Part shown: positions 7,108 through 16,027 of the stretch, piece by piece | How positions within the stretch are numbered: position 1 is the first letter of the stretch | How the letters are laid out: each line of letters opens with the position of its first letter | Assembly (NCBI GenBank): GCA_025056865.1 | Contig: JANWVO010000046.1 | Coordinates: forward strand, 1-57,589 | Reading direction: 5' to 3' | DNA length: 57,589 nt | From: Bryobacteraceae bacterium | Lineage (GTDB): Bacteria; Acidobacteriota; Terriglobia; Bryobacterales; Bryobacteraceae | Notes under the pieces: generated by a model | What the model was told of the DNA's origin: nothing | Seen by the model: only the letters and a program-made list of their open reading frames with translations | The model's database searches: none | Translations under genes and position numbers: made by a program

Positions 7108-8220
7108 TCAGCGCAACAGGCGTTCCGCGGTGCGGCGCAGATAGCCGTCGGTCATTCCGGCGATATAGTCGCAAACCACGCGGTGCAGCGGGAAATTCTC
7201 CAGCCTTTTCCGGTGATTTTCCGGCAAATGTTCGGGCTGGCTCATGAAAAACTCGAACAGCGCGCCGATTTTTTCCGCGGCCAGGCGGCGCTCTTCGGCG
7301 AGCATCGGGATGGAGTACAGGTTTTCAAAGAGGAACCGTTTGAGGCCGCGGTTGATTTCGGCCGCGCCGTCCGTCATGGCGGCCAGGCGCGGCAGCCGCC
7401 GCACGTCGTCCACCGTTTCGGCGGCGCTGGCCAGGGCGTTGGCGGCGGTGCCTTCGATCAGCGCCGTGGCGAGCAGATCGATCAGCCGCCGGACCGACTC
7501 GAGGAAGATTTCGCGCTCTCCGGCCCGCGGGAAGGCGCGGCGCAGCTCTTCGACGATGGCACGGTAGCCGGGGACGCTGGCAGCGATCTGGTCCATCGTG
7601 AACAGCCCGGCGCTCCAGCCGTCGTCGAGATCGGCGGTGTTGTAGGCGATCTCGTCGGCAAGGTCGATGAGCTGCGCTTCGAGCGGCGGGCGCAGGCCGG
7701 GAAGGAATTCGTCGAGCTCGGGATTCTCGCCGGGCTCGAAGTCGCGCGAGTGCTTGACGATGCCTTCACGGACCTCGAAGGTGAGGTTCAGCCCGGGGAA
7801 GCGCGCGTAGCGCAGTTCGAAAGACTCGACCAGCCGCAGCGCGTTGACGTTGTGATCGAAGCGCTCTCCGTAGCGCCGCATCTGCCGGTCGAGCGCCTCT
7901 TCGCCGGAGTGGCCGAACGGCGGATGGCCGATGTCGTGAGCGAGTGCCAGGGCTTCGGTGAAGTCTTCGTCGAGGCCGAGCGCGGCGGCGACGGTGCGGG
8001 CGATCTGGGCGACTTCGATGGTGTGCGTCAGGCGGTTGCGGAAGTGGTCGCTGAGACGCTCGCTGAAGACCTGGGTCTTGTCTTCGAGGCGGCGGAAGGC
8101 GCGTGCGTGGATGATGCGGTCGCGGTCGCGCTGGAATTCGTTGCGGTATGGGTGAGGGGGCTCCGGATAGCGGCGCCCCCGCATGGCGTGATGCGGGAAA
8201 CGGAGCCTGGCGAGCGTCAC
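7108..8220 (-). CDS. dgt: Deoxyguanosinetriphosphate triphosphohydrolase (dGTPase)
   Basis: This 370-residue HD-domain enzyme hydrolyses dGTP or other dNTPs to the nucleoside and triphosphate. The HD metal site is visible as His66 (RLTHTIEV) and His95-Asp96 in AHDIGHPPFGHSGE, with the second metal Asp expected near the DEIAYNTADLDDG segment. The N-terminal FRRLEDKTQVF is typical of the dGTPase-like group. Length fits the shorter, non-enterobacterial form. The start is GTG at 8220 and overlaps the stop of the upstream TPR gene (GTGA), so the two are probably translated together. Confidence 0.93.
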   Translation of the reverse strand: MTLARLRFPHHAMRGRRYPEPPHPYRNEFQRDRDRIIHARAFRRLEDKTQVFSERLSDHFRNRLTHTIEVAQIARTVAAALGLDEDFTEALALAHDIGHPPFGHSGEEALDRQMRRYGERFDHNVNALRLVESFELRYARFPGLNLTFEVREGIVKHSRDFEPGENPELDEFLPGLRPPLEAQLIDLADEIAYNTADLDDGWSAGLFTMDQIAASVPGYRAIVEELRRAFPRAGEREIFLESVRRLIDLLATALIEGTAANALASAAETVDDVRRLPRLAAMTDGAAEINRGLKRFLFENLYSIPMLAEERRLAAEKIGALFEFFMSQPEHLPENHRKRLENFPLHRVVCDYIAGMTDGYLRRTAERLLR

Positions 8221-8927
8221 TTGCCCTGCTGAGACGGGATCTGCGCCAGCAGCGTGGCGGAAATCCGTCCGACGGGGCCGGGGCGGTTGATCAGCGGGGT
8301 GACGATCCTGCGGGCCTCTTCGGGTTTCGATTTCATCAGAACCCGCGCCAGCTCCAGCTCGGCCTGCTCCTTCGTCACCAGCACGGTAGGTTTCGCAACC
8401 AGCCCGCGCAGGAGTTTCTCCGCCTCGGCCGGCCTGCCATTGCGCTCGTAGAGCTGGGCCAGCGCCAGCATGGCCAGCGAGGCGTACTCGCGGTCCGCCT
8501 TCTCCGAGGCATCTTTCAGGTAGCGCTCCGCCGCGGCGAGGTCGCCCTGGTCTGCGGCGCGGGTTCCAAGCAGGTAAGAGGCGATGGCCGCCTCATTGCT
8601 GCCCGCGTATTTCTGAACCAGCTCATTGCAGGCCTTGACAATCGCGTCGTTCTTTTCCTGCTCGGTGCGGAAGGCCTTCAGATCGGCGGGCGGCGGATCC
8701 ATGACGGGCGCGTTGTAGATTTCCAGCACTGCCGAGAGAGCGCTCTGCCGCTCCGCCTTCTTCACGCGCATCCACGCGTATCCGGCGCCGACGAGGATCA
8801 GGATGGCCAGAACGATGGAGCCGTAGCGGATGACCGCCTGCCGATGCTCTTCGAGGAAATGTACGGTCTGACCGACCTCTTCCACAAACCGGTCGGTCTT
8901 CAGTTCATGCCTTGTCAGTCGATCCAC
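8217..8927 (-). CDS. Membrane-anchored TPR protein, YfgM-like
   Basis: The 236-residue product has a short cytoplasmic N-terminus, one transmembrane helix at about 34-53 and then periplasmic tetratricopeptide-like helices to the end. This is the architecture of YfgM, which accompanies the Sec translocon and periplasmic chaperones in enterobacteria. The start is GTG at 8927 with GGAG 6 bases upstream. It is followed by dgt with a 4-base overlap and is divergent from the squalene-hopene cyclase gene. The functional transfer from YfgM is inference; only the topology and repeats are seen. Confidence 0.8.
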   Translation of the reverse strand: MDRLTRHELKTDRFVEEVGQTVHFLEEHRQAVIRYGSIVLAILILVGAGYAWMRVKKAERQSALSAVLEIYNAPVMDPPPADLKAFRTEQEKNDAIVKACNELVQKYAGSNEAAIASYLLGTRAADQGDLAAAERYLKDASEKADREYASLAMLALAQLYERNGRPAEAEKLLRGLVAKPTVLVTKEQAELELARVLMKSKPEEARRIVTPLINRPGPVGRISATLLAQIPSQQGK

Positions 8928-9038
8928 AATCGTCTCCGCTGCTCAAATATTTCAGTCTAGCACGCGCCGCCGCGGCGCCCGGAGCCGCAGCGGGGCCGCG
9001 AATCGGGGACAATAGTGGTTTCAGCCTGGAGATCTGCC

Positions 9039-11042
9039 ATGGATTCAGTGTGGTTTGAGAACGTGAACCGCCGCGTCACCCGACGGACGGTCTCGGTGGC
9101 GGCGGCGACCCGGCAGAGCCTGGCCCAGGCGTGCACGCAGTCCCTGGCGCGCGCCAGCGAAGCGCTGCTTGATCTGCAAAAGCCCGAGGGGTACTGGTGC
9201 GGCGACCTGCTGGCGGACACGACGCTCGAGTCGGACTACATCCTGCTCCAGCTCTGGCTGTACCCGCCCGACTCGACCGGCTGGAATCCGCCGACGCTGG
9301 AGCGGGTGCGCAAGGCGGCGCGCTCGATCCTGCGGAGGCAACTGCCCGACGGCGGCTTCGACATCTACCCGGGCGGACCGGCGGATCCGAGCGCGAGCGT
9401 GAAGGCGTATGCCGCGCTGAAGCTGGCAGGCATCGACCCGGAGAGCGCGGAGATGCGGCGGCTGCGCGAATGCATCCTGCGGCTTGGGGGCGTGCAGGCT
9501 GCCAACAGCTACGTCAAAATCAACCTCAGCCTCTTTGGGCTGTACCCGCGCGAGCACGTGCCGACGATTCCGCCCGAGCTGGTGCTGCTGCCGGGCGGGG
9601 TGCTGTATGAGATGTCGTCGTGGACGCGCGCCATCGTGGTGCCGCTGTCCATCGTGCAGGCGCGCGGCGGCACGCGCCCTGTGCCTCCGGGCTTCCACCT
9701 GCACGAGATCGTCGCTCCGGGCCGCAGCTTCCGCCTGCCGCGCCGCGACAAGCTTTCCTTCCTCTTCCTCGGCATCGACCGCGGGCTGAAGATCTGGCAG
9801 GACCGCGGCAATGCGCGGGTCAAGAGCGCGGCCATCCGCGCCGCCGAGAAGTGGATGCTGGATCACACGCGCTACAGCGAGGGGCTGGGCGCGATTTATC
9901 CGTCGATGATGTACCTCATCATGGCGCTGGACGCGCTCGGCTATCCGCGGGACCATCCAGACCTGATCGAGGCCATCCGGCAGTTCGAGGCGCTGCTTAC
10001 CGACCGCGGCGACGAGTTTTATTTCCAGCCCTGCTTTTCGCCGGTGTGGGACACCGCCTATGCGGCCTTCGCGCTGGGCGAGACCGGCCAGGCTCCGCCG
10101 GAACGGCTGCGGCGCGCCGCCGACTGGCTGATCGCCCGCGAGGTGCGCCGCAAAGGCGACTGGAGCGTGAAGAGGCCGGATCTGGAGCCTTCCGGCTGGG
10201 CATTCGAATTCGCCAACGAGCATTACCCGGACATCGACGACACGGCGATGGTGCTGCTGGCCCTGCTCCACGCCAAGGGCAGCGACCCGGAAGCGCAGGC
10301 GCGCTGCGAGCGGCGCGCCGTGAACTGGCTGATCGGGATGCAGTCGAAAGACGGCGGCTGGGCGGCGTTCGACGTGGACAACGACTGGCAGTTGCTGAAC
10401 AAGGTTCCGTTCGCCGATCACAACGCGATGCTCGACCCCACCTGCCCCGACATCACCGGGCGGGTGCTCGAGTCGCTGTGCCGCCGCGGGCTGGTGCATT
10501 CGCACCCGACGATCCGCCGCGGCGTCGAGTATCTGCTGAATACGCAGGAGCGCAACGGGAGCTGGTACGGGCGCTGGGGCGTGGACTACATCTACGGAGC
10601 GTTCCTGGCGATGCGCGGGCTCAAGTACTCCGGCGCGCCGGGGGTGCAGGAGGCCGTGCGCCGGGGCGCGCGCTGGCTGGCCGCGGTGCAGAACCCGGAT
10701 GGCGGATGGGGGGAAAGCTGCGCGAGCTATGCCGAGGACCGCTTCGTCCCTGCGCCGAGCACGCCCTCGCAGACGGCATGGGCGCTGCTCGGGCTGCTGG
10801 CGGCGGGCGAGTCCTACTACGACGGCGTCCGGCGCGGCATCGAGTACCTGATCGAGACGCAGCAGCCGGATGGAACCTGGAAAGAAGATCTGGCCACCGG
10901 CACCGGCTTCCCGAACGTGTTCTATCTGCGATACACGCTCTACAGCCGGTATTTCCCCATCCTGGCCCTGACCATGGCCCGCCGCGCGCTGGGGCAGAAC
11001 GAAGCCACCGTGCTGCATGCGGCTTCCGGCCTGGCGAGCTGA
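9039..11042 (+). CDS. shc: Squalene-hopene cyclase
   Basis: This 667-residue monotopic membrane enzyme cyclises squalene to hopene/hopanol, giving membrane hopanoids. The protonating DxDD motif is DIDD at 398-401. Several QW repeats are visible, including QKPEGYW, QSKDGGW, QERNGSW, QNPDGGW and QQPDGTW. Length and order match bacterial SHC. I chose the ATG at 9039 because GGAG lies 8 bases upstream; an in-frame GTG at 9015 is possible. No other hopanoid gene (hpnC, hpnD, hpnE, hpnH) lies in the window, so squalene supply is encoded elsewhere. It is followed by tpiA after 66 bases, with a promoter-like site between. Confidence 0.96.
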   Translation: MDSVWFENVNRRVTRRTVSVAAATRQSLAQACTQSLARASEALLDLQKPEGYWCGDLLADTTLESDYILLQLWLYPPDSTGWNPPTLERVRKAARSILRRQLPDGGFDIYPGGPADPSASVKAYAALKLAGIDPESAEMRRLRECILRLGGVQAANSYVKINLSLFGLYPREHVPTIPPELVLLPGGVLYEMSSWTRAIVVPLSIVQARGGTRPVPPGFHLHEIVAPGRSFRLPRRDKLSFLFLGIDRGLKIWQDRGNARVKSAAIRAAEKWMLDHTRYSEGLGAIYPSMMYLIMALDALGYPRDHPDLIEAIRQFEALLTDRGDEFYFQPCFSPVWDTAYAAFALGETGQAPPERLRRAADWLIAREVRRKGDWSVKRPDLEPSGWAFEFANEHYPDIDDTAMVLLALLHAKGSDPEAQARCERRAVNWLIGMQSKDGGWAAFDVDNDWQLLNKVPFADHNAMLDPTCPDITGRVLESLCRRGLVHSHPTIRRGVEYLLNTQERNGSWYGRWGVDYIYGAFLAMRGLKYSGAPGVQEAVRRGARWLAAVQNPDGGWGESCASYAEDRFVPAPSTPSQTAWALLGLLAAGESYYDGVRRGIEYLIETQQPDGTWKEDLATGTGFPNVFYLRYTLYSRYFPILALTMARRALGQNEATVLHAASGLAS

Positions 11043-11096
11043 AGCCGCGGCGGGCGCTGGTCCGGGCCAAAGCGGACGTGCGGGTCGGCAAACGGC

Positions 11097-11102
11097 TAGA
11101 AT
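11097..11102 (+). promoter_or_regulatory. -10-like hexamer for a leaderless tpiA mRNA
   Basis: TAGAAT is followed by 6 bases and the ATG of tpiA at 11109. There is no room for a Shine-Dalgarno site if transcription starts about 7 bases downstream. Confidence 0.55.
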
Positions 11103-11108
11103 CGAATC

Positions 11109-11861
11109 ATGCGCACACCGCTGATCGCCGGCAACTGGAAAATGTACAAGACGCCGGCCGAAACGAAAGAGTTTTTCGTCCGCTTCCTGCCGCTGGTGGA
11201 GAAATCCACGCATGCCGACATCGCCATCTGCCCGCCCTTCGTGGACATCCCCGCCGCGGTGGAGGCGGCTGCGGGCAGCCGCGTCGGCATCGGCGCCCAG
11301 AACTGCTACTGGCAGAACAAGGAAGGCGCCTTCACCGGCGAAGTGACGCCGGCGATGCTGAAAGCCGCCGGCTGCCAGTATGTGATCATCGGCCACAGCG
11401 AGCGCCGGCAGTATTTCGGCGAGACCGATGAGACGGTGCTGAAGCGCACGCGCGCCGCGCTGGAAGCGGGCCTGACGCCGATCGTCTGCGTGGGCGAGCT
11501 GCTGGAAGAGCGCGAGGCCGGGCGGACGAACGAGGTGTTGCAGAGGCAGTTTGAGGGCGGCATTGCCGGCCTCAGCGCCGAAGAGTTTGCCCGCATCGTA
11601 ATTGCCTACGAGCCGGTTTGGGCCATCGGCACCGGCAAGGTGGCGACACCGGAGACGGCTGAAGATGCGCACCGATTCCTGCGCGGGCTGGCCGAGGCGA
11701 AATACGGGAAGGAAGCCGCTGCGGGGCTGCGGATTCTCTATGGCGGCAGCGTGAAGCCGGACAACATCCGCGGCCTGATGGCGCAGCCGGACATCGACGG
11801 CGCGTTGGTGGGCGGGGCGTCGCTCAAAGCGGAAGACTTCGCTGCCATTGTGAACTTCTGA
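11109..11861 (+). CDS. tpiA: Triosephosphate isomerase
   Basis: This 250-residue cytoplasmic TIM-barrel enzyme interconverts dihydroxyacetone phosphate and glyceraldehyde-3-phosphate. The catalytic residues are visible: Lys11 in GNWKMYK, His96 in IIGHSERR and Glu168 in AYEPVWAIGTG. The phosphate loop is YGGSV near residue 213. Length is normal. It stands alone, downstream of shc and without gap or pgk neighbours. A -10-like hexamer just upstream suggests its own leaderless transcript. Confidence 0.98.
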   Translation: MRTPLIAGNWKMYKTPAETKEFFVRFLPLVEKSTHADIAICPPFVDIPAAVEAAAGSRVGIGAQNCYWQNKEGAFTGEVTPAMLKAAGCQYVIIGHSERRQYFGETDETVLKRTRAALEAGLTPIVCVGELLEEREAGRTNEVLQRQFEGGIAGLSAEEFARIVIAYEPVWAIGTGKVATPETAEDAHRFLRGLAEAKYGKEAAAGLRILYGGSVKPDNIRGLMAQPDIDGALVGGASLKAEDFAAIVNF

Positions 11862-12288
11862 GCCGCTGGTGCGCCTCTTCCGGGACGCGCACCGCGAAAG
11901 GGCGCCAGGGTCGTTCCCACGGGCGCATGAAAGGGCCGCGGGTGGAGTCCGCGGCAGGGGCCGGGCGGCGCGGGGGGAAGAGCGGAGCCAGGCCACTTGC
12001 GGGTTGCCCCGAGATGGCGGCGGTCCCGCCATGCCGCGGCATCCCGCGCGGCTTCGCGACGGTCCGCCGCTGCGAGGCAGGGAGCGAGGGTGCCGGTGTG
12101 AGTTCACAGCCGGCGATGGAGCACGCGGTGGATTCCGCTGGCCAGACCTGCCTTTTCTGGCGGTTGCGGCACCCCGGTGGAGGACGCGTGGGCACTGGGC
12201 GGAATTTTCCCGCAGCCTGGGACGCAGGGCGTGACAAACGGAGCGTGGAGGGATTCTGACGGGCTTCAGGCCAGGAGCGAACAGAAAT
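11862..12288. other. 427-base intergenic region without a convincing gene
   Basis: Several open frames cross this very GC-rich stretch, but none has a start signal or recognisable product. Just after tpiA, GGTGCGC (11868-11874) can pair with GCGCACC (11887-11893), but no T-run follows, so it is a weak terminator at best. The most structured part is 12075-12153, described separately. Confidence 0.5.
12075..12153 (+). ncRNA. Possible structured RNA (closed multi-hairpin element)
   Basis: AGGCAGG (12075-12081) pairs with CCTGCCT (12147-12153) to close the element. Inside, GCCGGTGTG (12092-12100) pairs with CACAGCCGGC (12105-12114) as nine base pairs, with one bulged G and an AGTT loop. A smaller stem GCGG/CCGC (12125-12128/12135-12138) follows. 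The orientation is undetermined because stems look the same on both strands. It does not match the conserved boxes of the cobalamin, FMN, glycine or c-di-GMP riboswitches that I know. Chance pairing in GC-rich DNA is a real alternative. Confidence 0.3.
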
Positions 12289-13065
12289 TCAGGATTGAGA
12301 CCGGCTGCTCCGCCGGCGGCGCCAGGAAACGAACGCGAGGCCCGCTGCCGCGCTCAGCATGAGCGCCCATGCGCCGGGCTCGGGGGTGACGTAGGCTTCC
12401 GTCATCCTCAGCCGGAAGCCGGTGACGGTGCAAGCATTGTTCATCACGTAAAAGGCGAGTGTGTATTGCTGGGCCGGATTTACCCACGTGTTGATGGAAA
12501 ACGGCTGTGGCGTCAGGCGGTTGGGGAACGGGCTGGAGTAGGTAAAGGAATAGACCGGCGTGCCGAAGGGAGTGGCACCCGGAAAAAGCGCAAAGCCGGT
12601 GACCCGGTCGTCGGCCCACACGAGCCCATGCATGACGAGCAGCCACTGGGACCATGCTGGGGGATTGGTCATGGGCGGCACGTTAAAGGTGAGCGCTGCG
12701 GTGTAGCTGGTCAGCGTCGACACGGGCAGGTTGCAACAATTTTTGGTTTTGCCCTTGTAGTCCTGTTTTGTTGGAGAAATCCATCGGGAAAAAGAGTCAT
12801 TGGGGGCCCAAAGCGCGGGTGAGCCGGTCAGCGGCGGACGGTCATTTCTGACCACATAGGCTGGCAAAGGATTGTGGCCGACGTAGAATTTCCAGCTATC
12901 CTCGGTCGGCCCGGCCGGCAGCGGCGTCAGGGAGGTGTTGGCAATGCCGGTGCTGAAACTGTGGACACCGGCCGCACTGGAATTTCCCAAAGGAATCGTG
13001 ATTGCCATGGAAACGGCCGCCGGTAAGAATCCAAAGAAGAGCACCCGCAAAACCACTCCAATCAT
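12289..13065 (-). CDS. PEP-CTERM sorting-domain protein, unknown function
   Basis: The 258-residue exported protein has an N-terminal signal peptide (hydrophobic 4-21). The C-terminus has the full tripartite PEP-CTERM signal: TPEPGAW, a hydrophobic helix and a basic RRRR cluster. By family knowledge, such proteins are processed by an exosortase/archaeosortase-type system and linked to exopolysaccharide. No exosortase gene lies in this window. The middle is rich in Ser, Pro, Asn and aromatic residues with a CC pair, like other secreted PEP-CTERM proteins. AGGAG stands 5-6 bases before the ATG at 13065. Confidence 0.85.
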   Translation of the reverse strand: MIGVVLRVLFFGFLPAAVSMAITIPLGNSSAAGVHSFSTGIANTSLTPLPAGPTEDSWKFYVGHNPLPAYVVRNDRPPLTGSPALWAPNDSFSRWISPTKQDYKGKTKNCCNLPVSTLTSYTAALTFNVPPMTNPPAWSQWLLVMHGLVWADDRVTGFALFPGATPFGTPVYSFTYSSPFPNRLTPQPFSINTWVNPAQQYTLAFYVMNNACTVTGFRLRMTEAYVTPEPGAWALMLSAAAGLAFVSWRRRRSSRSQS

Positions 13066-13183
13066 CTCAGCTCCTTTCCGCGTGAACCGCCGATATGACA
13101 GACGATTTCAGTGTCGAACCTCGCGGATATGCAAGCAAGAGAGGACGCGGGTTTTTCGTTCTGGTACAGGTCCAGGAGGCGTA

Positions 13184-14998
13184 CTACTCCTGCTCGCCGC
13201 TGTGTCCCACCCGGAGCACGGCGAGGAAAGCCTCCTGCGGGATGTCGACCCGGCCGACGCGCTTCATGCGCTTCTTGCCTTCCTTCTGTTTTTCCAACAA
13301 CTTGCGCTTGCGCGTAATGTCGCCCCCGTAGCACTTGGCGAGAACGTTTTTGCGAAGGGCGGCGATGTTCTCGCGGGCAATGATCTTCGATCCGATGGCC
13401 GCCTGGAGGGCGACCTCGAACTGCTGCCGGGGGATCAGTTTCCGGAGGCGCTCGATCAGGGCCTTGCCGCGTTCGTAGGCGAAGTCCTTGTGGACGATGA
13501 TGGAGAGCGCGTCGACGGGCTCTCCGGCCACGAGCACGTCCATCTTGACCATGGGCGACTCGCGGTAGCCGGCCAGGTGGTAGTCGAGGGAGGCGTAGCC
13601 GCGCGAGGCCGATTTCAGCCGGTCGTAGAAGTCGAGCACGACTTCGTTGAGCGGCAGCTCATAGACGAGCATCACGCGCCCGCTGCCGATGTATTCGAAC
13701 TTCTTCTGGCGGCCGCGCTTCTCATCGAGCAGCTTGAGGATCTCGCCGAGATACTCTTCGCGCGTGATCACGGTGGCCTCGATGACGGGCTCCTCGACCT
13801 TCACGATCTCGCTGGGATTGGGCCATTTGGTGGGGTTGTCCACCTCCACGACCTGCCCGTTGCCGAGGTGGACGCGGTAGCGGACGCCCGGCGCCGTGGT
13901 GATGAGGTCGATGTTGAATTCGCGCTCGAGGCGCTCCTGGACGATTTCGAGGTGGAGCAGTCCGAGGAAGCCGCAGCGGAAGCCGAAGCCGAGCGCGGCG
14001 CTGGATTCCGGCTCGAAGGTGAAGGCGGAATCGTTCAGGCGCAGCTTCTCGAGCGCATCGCGCAACAGGCCGTGCTCGTGGCTTTCCACCGGGTACAGGC
14101 CGGCGAAGACCATCGGCTTCATTTCCTCGAAGCCGGGCAGAGGTTCGGCGGGCGGGTTTTCGGCGTCGCAGATGGTGTCTCCGACGCGCGCGTCGGAGAC
14201 CGTCTTGATGTTGGCATAGAGGAAGCCGACTTCGCCGGCGCTGAGCTCGTCGCAGGGCACGGGCTTGGGGGACTGGTAGCCGATGCCCTCCACCTCGTAG
14301 ACCTTGTCCGTGCTCCACAGGCGGATCTTCATGCCCTTGCGGATGGCTCCGTCGACGACGCGGGCGAGGATGATGACGCCGCGGTAGGGATCGAACCAGG
14401 AGTCGAAGATGAGGGCGCGCAGGGGAGCTTCAGGCGAGCCCTTGGGCGGCGGGATGCGCTTCACCACGGCTTCGAGGATCTCGTGGATGCCCACGCCGGT
14501 CTTGGCGCTGGCGAGGATGGCATCGCTGGCGTCGAGGCCGATGACGTGCTCGATCTGCTCCTTGATGCGCTCGGGTTCGGCCGCCGGCAGGTCGATTTTG
14601 TTGATGACAGGGATCAGCTCGAGGTTGTGGTGGATGGCGAGGTAGGTGTTGGCGAGCGTCTGCGCCTCGACGCCCTGGCTGGCGTCGACGACCAGAAGGG
14701 CGCCCTCGCAGGCCTGGAGGCTGCGGCTGACCTCGTAGGTGAAGTCGACGTGGCCGGGGGTGTCGATGAGATTGAGCTGATAGGTCTGGCCGTCCCCGGC
14801 CCTGTACATGAGCCGGACGGCGTGCGCCTTGATGGTGATGCCGCGCTCGCGCTCGAGGTCCATGGAGTCCAGGACCTGATCCATCATCTCGCGCTGGCTG
14901 AGCGCGCCGGTGGCCTCAAGCAGCCGGTCGGCGAGGGTGGACTTGCCGTGGTCGATGTGCGCAATGATCGAGAAATTCCTGATCAGGCTGGGATCCAT
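13184..14998 (-). CDS. lepA: Elongation factor 4 (LepA)
   Basis: This 604-residue translational GTPase acts on ribosomes and helps initiation/back-translocation under stress. The GTPase motifs are AHIDHGKST near the N-terminus, RGITIKAH (G2), DTPGHVDF (G3) and NKIDLP (G4). The C-terminal domain specific to EF4 is present, ending with [15 protein letters not shown] chose the ATG at 14998 because the family starts within 15 residues of the P-loop; the upstream extension is not conserved. It is divergent from ribH, with 41 bases between starts. A TATTAC hexamer 8 bases before the ATG and the absence of a Shine-Dalgarno site hint at a leaderless mRNA. Confidence 0.97.
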   Translation of the reverse strand: MDPSLIRNFSIIAHIDHGKSTLADRLLEATGALSQREMMDQVLDSMDLERERGITIKAHAVRLMYRAGDGQTYQLNLIDTPGHVDFTYEVSRSLQACEGALLVVDASQGVEAQTLANTYLAIHHNLELIPVINKIDLPAAEPERIKEQIEHVIGLDASDAILASAKTGVGIHEILEAVVKRIPPPKGSPEAPLRALIFDSWFDPYRGVIILARVVDGAIRKGMKIRLWSTDKVYEVEGIGYQSPKPVPCDELSAGEVGFLYANIKTVSDARVGDTICDAENPPAEPLPGFEEMKPMVFAGLYPVESHEHGLLRDALEKLRLNDSAFTFEPESSAALGFGFRCGFLGLLHLEIVQERLEREFNIDLITTAPGVRYRVHLGNGQVVEVDNPTKWPNPSEIVKVEEPVIEATVITREEYLGEILKLLDEKRGRQKKFEYIGSGRVMLVYELPLNEVVLDFYDRLKSASRGYASLDYHLAGYRESPMVKMDVLVAGEPVDALSIIVHKDFAYERGKALIERLRKLIPRQQFEVALQAAIGSKIIARENIAALRKNVLAKCYGGDITRKRKLLEKQKEGKKRMKRVGRVDIPQEAFLAVLRVGHSGEQE

Positions 14999-15039
14999 GC
15001 TGTGCTGTAATAGAAGGGAGGCTCTTCCGATTATCCCAT

Positions 15040-15519
15040 ATGGCGCACAAGGTCTTTGAGGGTCAACTGGATGCACGGGGGCTGCGGTTCGCCCTCATCG
15101 TGAGCCGTTTCAACAGCTTCGTCACGGAGCGGCTGCTGGCCGGGGCCCTCGACGCCTTGCAGCGCACCGGCGCCGCGGAGGCCGACATCGAGATCGTCCG
15201 CGTGCCTGGCTCGTGGGAGATGCCCGCGGCCGCCTCCGTGCTGGCGCGCCAGAAGCGGTTCGACGCGATCGTCTGCCTTGGTGCGGTCATCCGAGGGGAG
15301 ACACCGCATTTCGATTACATCGCCGCCGAAGCCGCCAAGGGGCTGGCGCAGGTCTCGATGGAGACGGGCGTTCCGGTGGCGTTCGGCGTGCTGACCACGA
15401 ACACGCTGGAACAGGCGATCGACCGCGCTGGCGCCAAGGGCGGCAACAAGGGCTATGAAGCCGCGATGACCGCCGTCGAGATGGCGAACCTGCTGCGGGG
15501 GCTGCGGCAGTCGGGCTGA
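15040..15519 (+). CDS. ribH: 6,7-dimethyl-8-ribityllumazine synthase
   Basis: This 159-residue enzyme condenses 5-amino-6-ribitylaminouracil with dihydroxybutanone phosphate in riboflavin synthesis and usually forms 60-mer or pentameric shells. Conserved parts are [11 protein letters not shown] near 20, PGSWEMP near 60, [14 protein letters not shown] (with the catalytic His near 92) and [11 protein letters not shown]. It precedes nusB by 3 bases, the common ribH-nusB arrangement, which supports one operon. GATTAT 5 bases before the ATG could be a -10 site for a leaderless mRNA, though this is a weaker case than others here. Confidence 0.96.
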   Translation: MAHKVFEGQLDARGLRFALIVSRFNSFVTERLLAGALDALQRTGAAEADIEIVRVPGSWEMPAAASVLARQKRFDAIVCLGAVIRGETPHFDYIAAEAAKGLAQVSMETGVPVAFGVLTTNTLEQAIDRAGAKGGNKGYEAAMTAVEMANLLRGLRQSG

Positions 15520-15522
15520 GCG

Positions 15523-16017
15523 ATGCCTGCGCGGCGCAAATCCCGGCAGCGCGCGCTCCAGGTCCTGTACATGTGGGACCTGCGGGGGATGCGGATTGAA
15601 GAGGCGGTAGAGGACTTTTTCCGCTGGCTTTACCACGCCGAGCGGGAAGAGGAGAGCGGCGAAGAGCTGGACCTTCCTCCCGACCCGGACCCGTTCATGG
15701 AAACGCTGGCCATGGGCACGGCGCGGGAGCTCGAGTCGCTGGACGAGAAGATCTCCGGGCACGCCGAAAACTGGCGGCTGGAGCGAATGCCGCGCGTGGA
15801 CCGCTGCATCCTGCGCATGGCCGTTTACGAGATGCGCGACGTCGGCACGCCGCCTCCCGTGGTGATCGACGAAGCGCTGGAACTGGCGCGCCGTTACACG
15901 GCTCCCGAGGCGATTCCCTTCCTGAACGGCGTGCTGGACGCAGTGCGCAAGAGCCTTTTCGGCGAAGAAGAGGCCGCCGGGAGCGGGGGCGCGCCCGCTG
16001 CGGGTTCCGGCGCCTGA
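15523..16017 (+). CDS. nusB: Transcription antitermination factor NusB
   Basis: The 164-residue all-helical RNA-binding protein starts with RRKSRQRALQVLYMWDLRG, the NusB N-terminal signature. It contains RMPRVDRCILRMAVYEM and a C-terminal PFLNGVLDAVRK. It works with NusE/S10 on boxA RNA to promote rRNA antitermination. The C-terminus has an extra low-complexity Gly/Ala/Ser tail of about 20 residues. It is the second gene of ribH-nusB, 3 bases after the ribH stop, and ends 10 bases from the convergent DinB-family gene. Confidence 0.95.
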   Translation: MPARRKSRQRALQVLYMWDLRGMRIEEAVEDFFRWLYHAEREEESGEELDLPPDPDPFMETLAMGTARELESLDEKISGHAENWRLERMPRVDRCILRMAVYEMRDVGTPPPVVIDEALELARRYTAPEAIPFLNGVLDAVRKSLFGEEEAAGSGGAPAAGSGA

Positions 16018-16027
16018 GTCACGCACC

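Noticed and set aside
9015-9038. Upstream GTG start for squalene-hopene cyclase
   Set aside because: The ATG at 9039 has a GGAG at good spacing and gives a family-like N-terminus; the eight extra residues add nothing conserved.
9039-11042. A hopanoid gene cluster around shc
   Set aside because: Neighbours are a TPR/dGTPase pair and tpiA; no squalene synthesis or hopanoid modification gene is in the window.
11868-11893. Intrinsic terminator after tpiA
   Set aside because: A 7-bp stem with a 12-base loop is present, but no T-run follows, and such stems are expected by chance in this GC content.
12075-12153. Cobalamin or FMN riboswitch
   Set aside because: Fragments such as CCGGTG and ACCTGCC look similar, but the conserved core boxes and spacing are missing and no co-directional riboflavin, B12 or transport gene follows on either strand.
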